Source: Fen-1077 sp050014355
GTDB lineage: Bacteria; Chloroflexota; Dehalococcoidia; Dehalococcoidales; RBG-16-60-22
Assembly (NCBI GenBank): GCA_050014355.1
Contig: JBEKDL010000043.1
Coordinates: 1 to 16,464, forward strand
Length of the DNA: 16,464 nt
Reading direction: 5' to 3'
Shown piece by piece: positions 1 to 6,398 of the stretch. Position 1 is the stretch's first letter. Each line of letters starts with the position of its first letter. Position numbers and translations under genes: made by a program. Under the pieces are notes generated by a model. It saw nothing but the letters and a program-made list of their open reading frames with translations, was not told the DNA's origin and ran no database searches.

Positions 1-13
1 CGCCAAGCTTCAT
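1..13 (-). CDS. nadD: 5' end of probable nadD (partial)
   Basis: An ATG at 13-11 on the minus strand opens a frame reading M-K-L-G before the window ends. It lies four bases after the obg stop codon, and a GGGAG-like ribosome binding site sits in the last codons of obg. NadD (nicotinate-nucleotide adenylyltransferase, NAD synthesis) commonly follows obg in bacteria and usually begins M-K-[IL]-G before its GGTFDPIH motif, which would lie outside the window. The identity therefore rests on four residues plus known gene order. Another short-spaced downstream gene is possible. Confidence 0.45.
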
Positions 14-17
14 CTTT

Positions 18-1274
18 TTACCACTCCCAGGTCATGTCCCCGCAGCGAATTTTATCTCCCGGCTGCGCCCCCATTTTCTCCAGGACGCTGTTGACGCCCA
101 TCTTTTTCAGTAAATAGTTCAGTTGCCAGCGCAGCTCGTTATCGGTCACCCCAACCCCTCCCATAATGCGTTCCAGGCCGGGCGCGGAGATAACGAACTC
201 TTCACCCTGCCGGGTGACCTTGACCCCGCTTTCCCGGGGCTGGGGGCGGAACACTTTTAAGGGCTTCTTCTCAACCTCCGCGCCAGCTATCGACTTCAGG
301 ACCTTCAAGGTCTCTTTCATTAATGCGGAGACGCCCCGGCCAGTTGCGGCGGATAAGTAATGCGCTTTGATGCCGGCGTCTTCAAACTCTTCCTCTATGG
401 CGCCCCGCCTTTGCTTAACCTCGTCCAGGTCGATTTTGTTCAGCACCACTATCTGCGGCTTCTGCGCCAGCCCCGTGTCAAAAAGGGCCAGCTCATTGTT
501 TAAAGTCATTATGTCTTTAACCGGTGATGCGGATTCGCCGCTGATTAAATGGATAAGCACCTTGGTGCGCATGGCGTGTCTCAAGAAATCGTGACCGAGT
601 CCCCGCCCTAGATGCGCGCCCTCGATAAGTCCGGGAATCTCGGCCAGGACAAAGCTTTCCAAACCTATCTCTACGACGCCGAGTACCGGCTCCAGCGTGG
701 TGAATGGGTAGCTTGCGATTTTCGGCTTGGCGGCCGAGGCGGCTGCCAGTAAGGTCGATTTGCCGGCATTAGGATAACCGATGATACCAGCATCGGCAAT
801 CAACCTCATCTCCAGCCGGATGCTTTTCTCCTCCCCTTCTTCTCCCCGCTGGGCAATACGCGGCGACTGATTCGTTGACGACACGTAATGCCGGTTCCCC
901 AGACCTCCTCTGCCACCCCTCGCTACAACGGCTTCATCCCCCTGCTTCTGGAGGTCAGCTATTAGCGCCAAAGTCCCGTCTTGCTCCGCGGAAACAATCG
1001 TACCCGCCGGCACGCTTATGACCAGGTCCTCGCCGTCCTTACCGTGCTTGTTACTGCCGCTCCCTTTTCCCCCATCTTCCGCGCTGTGCAGCCTCCTCTG
1101 GCGATAGCGGCGCAGACTATCCATATTATCGGTTGCATGGATGACAACGTTGCCACCCCTGCCGCCGTTGCCGCCGTCAGGCCCCCCTAAGGGAATATAC
1201 TTTTCCCTGCGGAAACCGATGGCACCATTGCCGCCGTTGCCTGCCTTGACCCTTATCTCCGCGTTGTCAAACAT
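18..1274 (-). CDS. obg: GTPase Obg/CgtA
   Basis: A 418-residue Obg-family GTPase, a ribosome-associated G protein involved in large-subunit maturation and stress control. The N-terminal glycine-rich Obg fold spans about residues 1-158 (GNGGNG at 12-17, GGPDGGNGGRGG at 30-41). The G domain follows: G1 GYPNAGKS 166-173, switch region YPFTTLEP 189-196, G3 EIPGLIEGA 212-220, G4 NKID 279-282 and G5 SAA 308-310. A C-terminal OCT domain covers about 342-418. Length is normal for forms carrying the OCT extension. The G3 position that is normally Asp (DxPG) is Glu here (E212, codon GAG at 639-641). The start is fixed by the conserved opening MFDNAEIRVKAG; no good ribosome binding site precedes it. It lies downstream of dnaA on the same strand, 244 bases away, so it probably has its own promoter or depends on dnaA readthrough. 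Confidence 0.97.
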   Translation of the reverse strand: MFDNAEIRVKAGNGGNGAIGFRREKYIPLGGPDGGNGGRGGNVVIHATDNMDSLRRYRQRRLHSAEDGGKGSGSNKHGKDGEDLVISVPAGTIVSAEQDGTLALIADLQKQGDEAVVARGGRGGLGNRHYVSSTNQSPRIAQRGEEGEEKSIRLEMRLIADAGIIGYPNAGKSTLLAAASAAKPKIASYPFTTLEPVLGVVEIGLESFVLAEIPGLIEGAHLGRGLGHDFLRHAMRTKVLIHLISGESASPVKDIMTLNNELALFDTGLAQKPQIVVLNKIDLDEVKQRRGAIEEEFEDAGIKAHYLSAATGRGVSALMKETLKVLKSIAGAEVEKKPLKVFRPQPRESGVKVTRQGEEFVISAPGLERIMGGVGVTDNELRWQLNYLLKKMGVNSVLEKMGAQPGDKIRCGDMTWEW

Positions 1275-1496
1275 AAAACAAAATAATGATTAGATTATAC
1301 AACAACAGGGTTTATTGTGTTTTAATAACAGCACGAATAATAAGGCGACCGGAAATTGCCGCCTTCGAGTTTGAGAACCGAAAAATGAAGCTATTTTAAA
1401 CAAAAATCGTCACAAAAATATCAAAACATAATGACAATTTTAACCTAATACATCCTAACAATTAAGAGAAATAAAAAGGGTGCTGGAATGTGTCTA
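1275..1496. other. AT-rich non-coding spacer between dnaA and obg
   Basis: No coding frame is supported here. Most of it is strikingly AT-rich compared with the flanking genes, especially 1381-1480. A-tracts recur at roughly helical spacing (ACAAAAAT at 1400-1407 and again at 1412-1419, then AAAA at 1423-1426), which suggests bent DNA. A weak inverted repeat AAGGCG/CGCCTT lies at 1342-1347 and 1360-1365. I see no copy of the canonical DnaA box TTATCCACA or close variants. The stretch must hold whatever promoter serves obg, but no convincing -35/-10 pair is visible. Confidence 0.6.
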
Positions 1497-1525
1497 GGAA
1501 TAAACGGCAAAAAGCGTGTTATTCC
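1497..1525 (-). terminator. Hairpin spanning the dnaA stop codon
   Basis: The arms GGAATAA (1497-1503) and TTATTCC (1519-1525) are perfect complements. They are extended inward by ACG/CGT with one bulged base, around the loop GCAAAAAG. The dnaA stop codon (1521-1519) lies inside the stem. No run of T follows on the minus strand, so it is not a textbook intrinsic terminator; it may protect or mark the dnaA mRNA 3' end. Confidence 0.4.
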
Positions 1526-2898
1526 TGAAGAGATTTAGCCGGTTTTTTGCTTTTCGGCCCGGGATGCAGCTGTTGCCTGATGTCCTGGACTTTTCGCTTT
1601 AAGAAGGCGTTGTTTTCGATATCGACGGCGATTTTTTTACAGGCGGTGGTTACCGAGGCGGGGTCGCGGTTGCCGAGCTCCTGGCCTATCTGGGCAAGGG
1701 AGCAGTTGGTCTCCTGCCGGATAAGGTACATGGCCAGACGGCGCGCCAGGGTGGTATCTTTATCTCTCTGTCGCCCGGTGAGTGTTTCGCGGGTAAGCTG
1801 GAAGGATAAAGCCACCACATCAACTATCGAAGCAGGGGTGATATCGGATAGCTTCAGCTCTTTATTCGCCACGCCCTCCAGGGCCTTTGCGGCTATATCT
1901 ACGGTCGGGACGACTCTTAGCAATTTGGCGTAAGCGATAACGCGGTTAAGGGAACCTTCCATCGACCGGACGTTGGGGTAAGCCTCCCGGGCGATGAGCT
2001 CGATAACCTCCAGAGCGATACTGGTTCCCTTCCGGCGGGCTTTTGATTCCAGTATGGCGACCCGCGTTTCGTAGTCGGGCGGCTGGATATCGACGATAAG
2101 CCCCCATTCGAACCTAGAGCGCAAACGTTCTTCCAGCAAGGGCATGGATTTAGGGGGGCAATCGCTCGTGATGACTATCTGGCGGTTGGTGTTATGGAGC
2201 TCGTTAAAGGTATGAAAGAAACTTTCCTCCGTCTGTTCCTTACCGCCGATGAAGTGGATATCGTCGACGAGCAGCATGCCGAGACTCCGGTACTTATTAC
2301 GAAACTCCTCGGTCGACCTATCGCGGACGGCGGTCACGAACTCGTTGGTGAACTGCTCGGCGCTGGTGCAAATAACATTGATGTGTCTTTCCGCGGCCTC
2401 CTGGCCGATGGCGTGGAGCAGGTGAGTCTTGCCCAGGCCGGGGCCGCTGTAAATAAAAAGGGGATTGTAACTGCGGCCGGGGTTCTGCGCCACTGATAGC
2501 GCCGCGGCCCGCGCCAGTCGGTTATTGCCCCCTTCGATAAACGATTCAAAGGTGTAATCGGGATTCAGCCTGGTATGGACAGGCTCCGGGACCGGCATCG
2601 CCGGAGGGCTGGCCGGGCTACCAGGAAGGTGAGACTTTCCGTTGACCTGGAAGATAACCTGCACACGGGGTGAGGTCAGGGCGCCAAGGACCTTTTCGAT
2701 GAGGGAGCGCTGGTTCTTCTCGAGATATTCCGCGGCAAAAGTATGAGGCACGCCGATAACGAACTGGTTATCCTGGTAAGAAAGGCCGGTGGTTTTATTG
2801 AACCAGGTCCGGAAATTGGGCTTGCTGACCTGGACCTGCAATTCTCCGAGGGCGGTTTCCCATATCTCCTGGGACGTGCGGGTACGCGTAAGTTCCAT
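1519..2898 (-). CDS. dnaA: Chromosomal replication initiator DnaA
   Basis: A 459-residue DnaA, the AAA+ protein that opens the replication origin. Domain I is about residues 8-85 and a short proline-rich linker (domain II) about 90-110. The AAA+ domain III runs about 112-340: Walker A GPGLGKTH 152-159, Walker B LLVDDIHF 209-216, sensor 1 IVITSD 241-246, box VII RLRSRFEWG 258-266, sensor 2 region RSMEGSLNRV 311-320. Domain IV is about 350-445. All ATPase elements look intact. The DNA-recognition signature is odd: residues 411-416 are RDPASV, whereas most DnaA proteins have RDHTTV, so the His and Thr that read the DnaA box are missing. The basic loop before AMYL (388-391 region) is also poorer in arginine than usual. 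Start ATG at 2898 matches the normal N-terminus. A hairpin in the leader overlaps the nearest ribosome binding site. Confidence 0.95.
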   Translation of the reverse strand: MELTRTRTSQEIWETALGELQVQVSKPNFRTWFNKTTGLSYQDNQFVIGVPHTFAAEYLEKNQRSLIEKVLGALTSPRVQVIFQVNGKSHLPGSPASPPAMPVPEPVHTRLNPDYTFESFIEGGNNRLARAAALSVAQNPGRSYNPLFIYSGPGLGKTHLLHAIGQEAAERHINVICTSAEQFTNEFVTAVRDRSTEEFRNKYRSLGMLLVDDIHFIGGKEQTEESFFHTFNELHNTNRQIVITSDCPPKSMPLLEERLRSRFEWGLIVDIQPPDYETRVAILESKARRKGTSIALEVIELIAREAYPNVRSMEGSLNRVIAYAKLLRVVPTVDIAAKALEGVANKELKLSDITPASIVDVVALSFQLTRETLTGRQRDKDTTLARRLAMYLIRQETNCSLAQIGQELGNRDPASVTTACKKIAVDIENNAFLKRKVQDIRQQLHPGPKSKKPAKSLQE

Positions 2899-2907
2899 AT
2901 ATATTAA

Positions 2908-2942
2908 ACACCTGATTTTGCCCGCAGGTGTAAATTCCTCCC
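2908..2942 (-). promoter_or_regulatory. dnaA leader hairpin between two ribosome binding sites
   Basis: A perfect 7-bp inverted repeat, ACACCTG (2908-2914) and CAGGTGT (2925-2931), flanks a 10-base loop directly upstream of dnaA. Reading the minus strand, the 3' arm contains the Shine-Dalgarno-like AGGTG placed ten bases before the ATG, so folding would hide it. A stronger GGGAGG lies just 5' of the hairpin (2942-2937) but is too far from the ATG (38 bases) unless the hairpin forms and shortens the path to about 14 bases. The structure could tune dnaA translation. Confidence 0.5.
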
Positions 2943-2945
2943 TGT

Positions 2946-2975
2946 TTTAGACACAGGTTCACCCTTGTAAGTCAA
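2946..2975 (-). promoter_or_regulatory. Candidate sigma-70 promoter of dnaA
   Basis: On the minus strand TTGACT (2975-2970) and TCTAAA (2951-2946) are separated by 18 bases. This places transcription start near 2939, just upstream of the GGGAGG and the leader hairpin. The -35 matches five of six consensus bases and the -10 four of six. Confidence 0.5.
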
Positions 2976-2987
2976 TATCTGGACTTC

Positions 2988-3043
2988 CCGCCTCTCCGGC
3001 GGTTCAGGCAGGGCGAACGTTAATGACGGAAAAGCTCATTAAC
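2988..3043. promoter_or_regulatory. Two dyads in the dnaA-fmt divergent region
   Basis: A perfect 8-bp inverted repeat, GTTAATGA (3019-3026) and TCATTAAC (3036-3043), has a 9-base spacer. It resembles an operator and lies between the dnaA and fmt promoters. A smaller GC-rich dyad, CCGCC (2988-2992) and GGCGG (2998-3002), lies just beside it on the dnaA side. Which protein, if any, binds is unknown. The 332-base spacer 2899-3230 contains no gene. Confidence 0.45.
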
Positions 3044-3063
3044 ACCACCTAGCATACTACCGC

Positions 3064-3105
3064 GACCCCGTCTCTGGCAAATCTTTTCGGGGACAGAGGC
3101 AGGTC
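3064..3105. repeat. Candidate REP-like element with GGGGACAG core
   Basis: CCCCG (3066-3070), CTCTG (3072-3076), CGGGG (3088-3092) and CAGAG (3094-3098) are two interleaved complementary pairs, the topology of an H-type pseudoknot. They are bracketed by GACC (3064-3067) and GGTC (3102-3105). The GGGGACAG...AGGTCAC...TTTTC wording resembles intergenic GGGGACAGGCACxTTTTC elements that I associate with REP-associated tyrosine transposases. That link is from memory, and no transposase gene is in the window. Confidence 0.35.
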
Positions 3106-3179
3106 ACTTTTCTTCATACAACCTCTTAAAACCTCTCTTTTTTGTCATTTTTCGATAGTCGCAGGCTTAAACAAGAGGG

Positions 3180-3208
3180 TTGTTGAAAAAATATTTTAGT
3201 GATAAAAT
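3180..3208 (+). promoter_or_regulatory. Candidate promoter of fmt-mazG
   Basis: TTGTTG (3180-3185), a 17-base spacer and TAAAAT (3203-3208) end 22 bases before the chosen fmt start. This gives a very short leader that contains the GGAGGT ribosome binding site. It also argues that a longer fmt frame opening at 3180 is not translated, since it would begin inside the -35 element. Confidence 0.5.
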
Positions 3209-3230
3209 TTGGGGTCTGGAGGTAACGAAA

Positions 3231-4169
3231 TTGCGCATCGTCTTCATGGGTTCGCCGGAATTCGCGGTGCCGGCACTGGAGAAGCTTGTCCTCGACCGGT
3301 ACCAGGTAGTAGCGGTATTTACCCAGCCGGACAGGCCGGCGGGAAGGGGGCGCGCCCTGGTGCCGCCGCCGGTCAAGGCGGCCGCATTAGAGATGGGTCT
3401 AGCGATAGAGCAACCCGAGAGCCTCAAAACAGAAGGGGCGATAGCCCAGCTGTCGGACTATAAGCCCGATGTCATTGTAGTCTGTGCCTATGGTCAGATT
3501 CTGCCTAAAGCGGTGCTGGACATGCCGCGCTTTCGCTGTTTGAACGTCCACTTTTCACTGCTGCCCAGGCACCGCGGCGCTTCGCCGGTGGTGTCAACTC
3601 TCCTTTCCGGAGACGAGTTCGCTGGCGTCAGCGTCATGATTATGACGCCTAAGCTGGATACCGGCCCGGTGCTGGCCCGGGCGGCGGTCACAATATCACC
3701 GCATGATAACGCCGGCACGCTAACGAGAAAGCTGGGGGTGGTGGGGGCTGATTTATTGCTCGAAGTGCTTGCCAGCTGGCAGCGCGGCGAAATAGAGCCT
3801 CTCCCGCAGGATGATAGCCAGGCTTCCTATTTCAGCCAGATTAAAAAAGAGGCCGGTGAGATAGATTGGAAACTGCCCGCGCTGATAATCCAGCGGAAGG
3901 TAAGGGCTTATAACCCGTGGCCGGGGTGCTTTACCACCTGGCGCGGTAAACAGTTAAAAATCGTCGAAGCGGAGGCCTTGCCGGAAGAAAAAACTCCGGG
4001 GAATGGCCGGGTGATTGACCTGACCGGCCGCGGCGACCGGCTGGGTATCGGCACAGGACAGGGTGTCCTGGTCGTTAAAAAGCTACAGCTCCAGGGCAGG
4101 CGGGCCGTCAGCGCCGCAGAGTTCTTAAGGGGACAGCGGGACTTCATCGGTGAAAAATTACCCAGTTGA
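3231..4169 (+). CDS. fmt: Methionyl-tRNA formyltransferase
   Basis: Fmt formylates Met-tRNAi with 10-formyltetrahydrofolate so that translation can initiate. The N-terminal formyltransferase fold shows RIVFMGSPEFAVP (2-14) and the active-site segment NVHFSLLPRHRGASP (105-119). N105, H107 and D143 (in LDTGP) match the catalytic Asn-His-Asp set. The C-terminal tRNA-binding domain covers about 205-312 and includes YNPWPG. I chose the TTG at 3231 as start: it has GGAGGT at 3218-3223 with a 7-base spacer, gives 312 residues (normal length), and begins directly at the conserved MRIVFMG. The frame is open back to 3180, but the extra 17 residues are not family-like. mazG follows on the same strand 117 bases later, with a palindromic repeat in between. 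Confidence 0.95.
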   Translation: MRIVFMGSPEFAVPALEKLVLDRYQVVAVFTQPDRPAGRGRALVPPPVKAAALEMGLAIEQPESLKTEGAIAQLSDYKPDVIVVCAYGQILPKAVLDMPRFRCLNVHFSLLPRHRGASPVVSTLLSGDEFAGVSVMIMTPKLDTGPVLARAAVTISPHDNAGTLTRKLGVVGADLLLEVLASWQRGEIEPLPQDDSQASYFSQIKKEAGEIDWKLPALIIQRKVRAYNPWPGCFTTWRGKQLKIVEAEALPEEKTPGNGRVIDLTGRGDRLGIGTGQGVLVVKKLQLQGRRAVSAAEFLRGQRDFIGEKLPS

Positions 4170-4185
4170 AAAACGCCGCGTAATA

Positions 4186-4226
4186 ATGCGCAATTGCGCA
4201 TAAGAGTAATAGCGCAAATACGTAAC
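4186..4226 (+). repeat. Dispersed palindromic repeat, copy 1 (fmt-mazG)
   Basis: A perfect 16-base palindrome, ATGCGCAATTGCGCAT (4186-4201), is followed by two degenerate units, GCGCATAAGAGTAAT and GCGCAAATACGTAAC. The GCGCAATTGCGC core plus GAGTAA flank recurs at 12043-12077 and 13487-13522. Each copy lies in the leader of a plus-strand gene. Confidence 0.7.
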
Positions 4227-4286
4227 ATTATCCATTTCATTGAGTTCAAAGCCATCAGGGATGTACCGGTTAAAAGGAGGCTCAAT

Positions 4287-5066
4287 TTGTATTCGCCGGA
4301 TGAAATGAAAAAGTTCGATACTTTCGCCGCGGTTATCGCGCGGCTGCGCGGGCCGGACGGCTGCCCCTGGGATAAAGAACAGACCCACCGGTCGCTGCGG
4401 GAAAACCTACTCTCGGAGTGCTACGAAGTGCTGGAAGCTCTCGACGCCGCGGAAACCGAAAAACTGAAGGAAGAACTGGGCGACCTGCTTTTACAAATCG
4501 TGCTCCAGGCCCAGATAGCCGCCGACAGCGAGGAATTTGAAATCGGCGATGTCATTCGGGGCATCACCGAAAAAATAATACGCCGCCACCCGCATATCTT
4601 TGGCAGCGGGAAAGCGAAAAACGCCGACGAGGTGATGCACAACTGGGAAGTACTGAAGCAGAAGGAAAGAGAAGAAGGCGCCTCCATGCTCTCCAGCGTT
4701 CCCAAAGCCATGCCGGCCCTGGCTTACGCCCTGGAGATACAGCGCCGGGTAGCAAGGGTCGGCTTTGACTGGGAAAATCTCGATGGCGTCATCGATAAAC
4801 TGGTGGAAGAAGTCAAAGAATATAAAGCGGCCAGCAGCAACGCGGAAAAGGCGCAGGAGTACGGCGACCTTCTTTTCACCCTGGCGAACATCGCCCGGCG
4901 TGAAGGCGTGGACCCGGAAGCTTCGCTGCGCGAGGCCAATAAACGGTTTTATAAGCGTTTTACTTACATGGAAAAGTTATGTCGCGAGCGCGGCCTGACC
5001 TTCGACAAACTTACGTTTGATGAGCAAAATGATCTTTGGGAGGAGGCGAAAAGGGGGGTAGGCTAA
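4287..5066 (+). CDS. mazG: MazG-family nucleoside triphosphate pyrophosphohydrolase
   Basis: MazG hydrolyses (d)NTPs to (d)NMPs and pyrophosphate and is thought to clear aberrant nucleotides. Two tandem MazG domains are visible. The first has GCPWDKEQTH (25-34) and acidic metal-binding helices with E44, E47, E63 and D66 (EELGD). The second has GFDW (159-162) and E175, E178, E191 and D194 (EYGD). With the TTG start at 4287 the protein is 259 residues, typical of E. coli-like MazG. This start has AAGGAGG at 4274-4280 with a 6-base spacer; the frame is open upstream to 4194, but that stretch lies in the palindromic repeat and has no family similarity. It probably forms an operon with fmt. The stop codon overlaps the stop of the converging MFS gene by four bases. 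Confidence 0.93.
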   Translation: MYSPDEMKKFDTFAAVIARLRGPDGCPWDKEQTHRSLRENLLSECYEVLEALDAAETEKLKEELGDLLLQIVLQAQIAADSEEFEIGDVIRGITEKIIRRHPHIFGSGKAKNADEVMHNWEVLKQKEREEGASMLSSVPKAMPALAYALEIQRRVARVGFDWENLDGVIDKLVEEVKEYKAASSNAEKAQEYGDLLFTLANIARREGVDPEASLREANKRFYKRFTYMEKLCRERGLTFDKLTFDEQNDLWEEAKRGVG

Positions 5067-6256
5067 ACCTTGGGGTGGACCACCAGCCGGTTCCTGCCCA
5101 ACCAGTAAACAAAGCTCACGACGACCAGCAAAGCCCCTACCGCGCCGAAAGTCTTTTCATAAGAAATGGCCGCTACCAGCACTCCGGCGACCATCGGCCC
5201 GGTGGATTGACCTATGTCCATGATGCTGGAAAGTATACCTAAAGCGCTACCCCGCCCCTCTGAACGGGATAAATCAGCTACCAGGGCCGAGGTGGAGGCC
5301 GTAACCGTGGCCAGCCCCAGCCCGAAGACAGCCATCAGCACCACTGACACCAGGTAGTTGTTAAAGACAGCCATCATGGCAGTGGCCACACCCCCTATCA
5401 GCAGCCCGGCAGAAATCATTGGTATGCGTCCATACTTGTCGGACAGGCGCCCCATTATCGGTTTGGTGAAAGTGGCCGCCAGTATCTGAAAGGTAAATAG
5501 TAGACCTATCTTAAAGGCCGAATAGCCGAGTTTTTCATTCAAATAGATGGGCAAGAACGTTTCTATGGCGCCGAACGCGAAGTACTGTACGGCTTCGATT
5601 CCGCTCGTAGCCAGTATCCCCATATGACGGAAAACAAAGACGATTTGCTGTCCGTAGTTACCGCGCTGCTGTTTAAGTGCCTGCCAGGCCGAGCCGGAAG
5701 TAGTTGAAACCAGGGGTAACCGGATAATCGCCACGAAGGCCAGCACCCCGGCTACGCCGTCGGCCAGGTAGACCCAGTGGAAATTTTCGCCAAAGATGAG
5801 TAGTCCCCCCACCAGCGGAGCCAGAAAGCGGCCTATCATCGTGGCGGACGAATACCACGCCATGCGTTCGCCCCGCCCCTTTTGAAAAGTATCTGCTATC
5901 GCGGCGGAAGCAACCGGACCCAGTATCGCCGTAGCCAGCCCGTGATAGATGCGTACCAGGACGAGCTGCCACGGTGCAGTAATTAATAGATATAAAAAAG
6001 GCGCCGTGGCAAAAACGAAAGCGGCCATCAGTAATACCCGGCGGCGCCCGATAAGGTCGGAAAGAATGCCTGCGGGCAGACTGACGACAATACCCACGAC
6101 CGTCGAGGCGGCCGCGATAAAGCCCACGGTGGATACAGGCACTCCCAGTGAGCGGATGAAAAGCGGCAAAGCCGGGTTCTTGGCCATCGTCGAACTGAAG
6201 ATGGCCAGGCCGCCCATGATACAGAGCATTACGAAGGGTGAAGGCTTTAGCCGCAT
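5063..6256 (-). CDS. MFS transporter, drug-efflux (DHA1) type
   Basis: A 397-residue, mostly hydrophobic protein with about 12 membrane-spanning segments in two six-helix halves. The MFS loop 2-3 signature appears in both halves: GILSDLIGRRR at 63-73 and GRLSDKYGRIP at 269-279. Length and motif A fit proton-driven drug:H+ antiporters of the DHA1 type. The substrate cannot be read from the sequence. The start ATG at 6256 has only a weak ribosome binding site (GGAAG). It is divergent from the ChrB-like gene across a 142-base promoter region, so it might belong to the same stress response, but this is inference. Its 3' end overlaps the mazG stop codon tail-to-tail with no room for a terminator between them. 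Confidence 0.9.
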   Translation of the reverse strand: MRLKPSPFVMLCIMGGLAIFSSTMAKNPALPLFIRSLGVPVSTVGFIAAASTVVGIVVSLPAGILSDLIGRRRVLLMAAFVFATAPFLYLLITAPWQLVLVRIYHGLATAILGPVASAAIADTFQKGRGERMAWYSSATMIGRFLAPLVGGLLIFGENFHWVYLADGVAGVLAFVAIIRLPLVSTTSGSAWQALKQQRGNYGQQIVFVFRHMGILATSGIEAVQYFAFGAIETFLPIYLNEKLGYSAFKIGLLFTFQILAATFTKPIMGRLSDKYGRIPMISAGLLIGGVATAMMAVFNNYLVSVVLMAVFGLGLATVTASTSALVADLSRSEGRGSALGILSSIMDIGQSTGPMVAGVLVAAISYEKTFGAVGALLVVVSFVYWLGRNRLVVHPKV

Positions 6257-6302
6257 AAGAGCTTCCCGGTAGTTGAAATAGTTGCAGGGTATTTAAAATA
6301 CA

Positions 6303-6331
6303 ATTTTAATCTAAGCGAATAGTAGATGCAA
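6303..6331 (-). promoter_or_regulatory. Weak candidate promoter of the MFS gene
   Basis: On the minus strand TTGCAT (6331-6326) and TAAAAT (6308-6303) are separated by 17 bases, in an AT-rich stretch 47 bases before the start codon. The -35 has only three consensus matches. Confidence 0.35.
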
Positions 6332-6348
6332 ATAATAACGGCGGTCTA

Positions 6349-6377
6349 TTGACTTGCCGGTGAGCAGCATATATACT
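6349..6377 (+). promoter_or_regulatory. Strong sigma-70 promoter of the ChrB-like gene
   Basis: TTGACT (6349-6354), a 17-base spacer and TATACT (6372-6377) are each one base from consensus. The predicted start near 6384 leaves a leader of about 15 bases that is almost entirely the ribosome binding site. No clear operator palindrome overlaps it. Confidence 0.75.
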
Positions 6378-6398
6378 CTGGCAAAAAGGAGGATAATT

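Noticed and set aside
3180..3230. Longer fmt starting at 3180
   Set aside because: The extra 17 residues are not family-like, would begin within the promoter -35, and the TTG at 3231 has a perfect ribosome binding site.
1275..3230. Canonical oriC with TTATCCACA boxes around dnaA
   Set aside because: No match to the canonical box or a close variant was seen in either gap flanking dnaA.
4194..4286. Longer mazG starting in the palindromic repeat
   Set aside because: The segment is repeat sequence without MazG similarity; TTG 4287 has AAGGAGG at ideal spacing.
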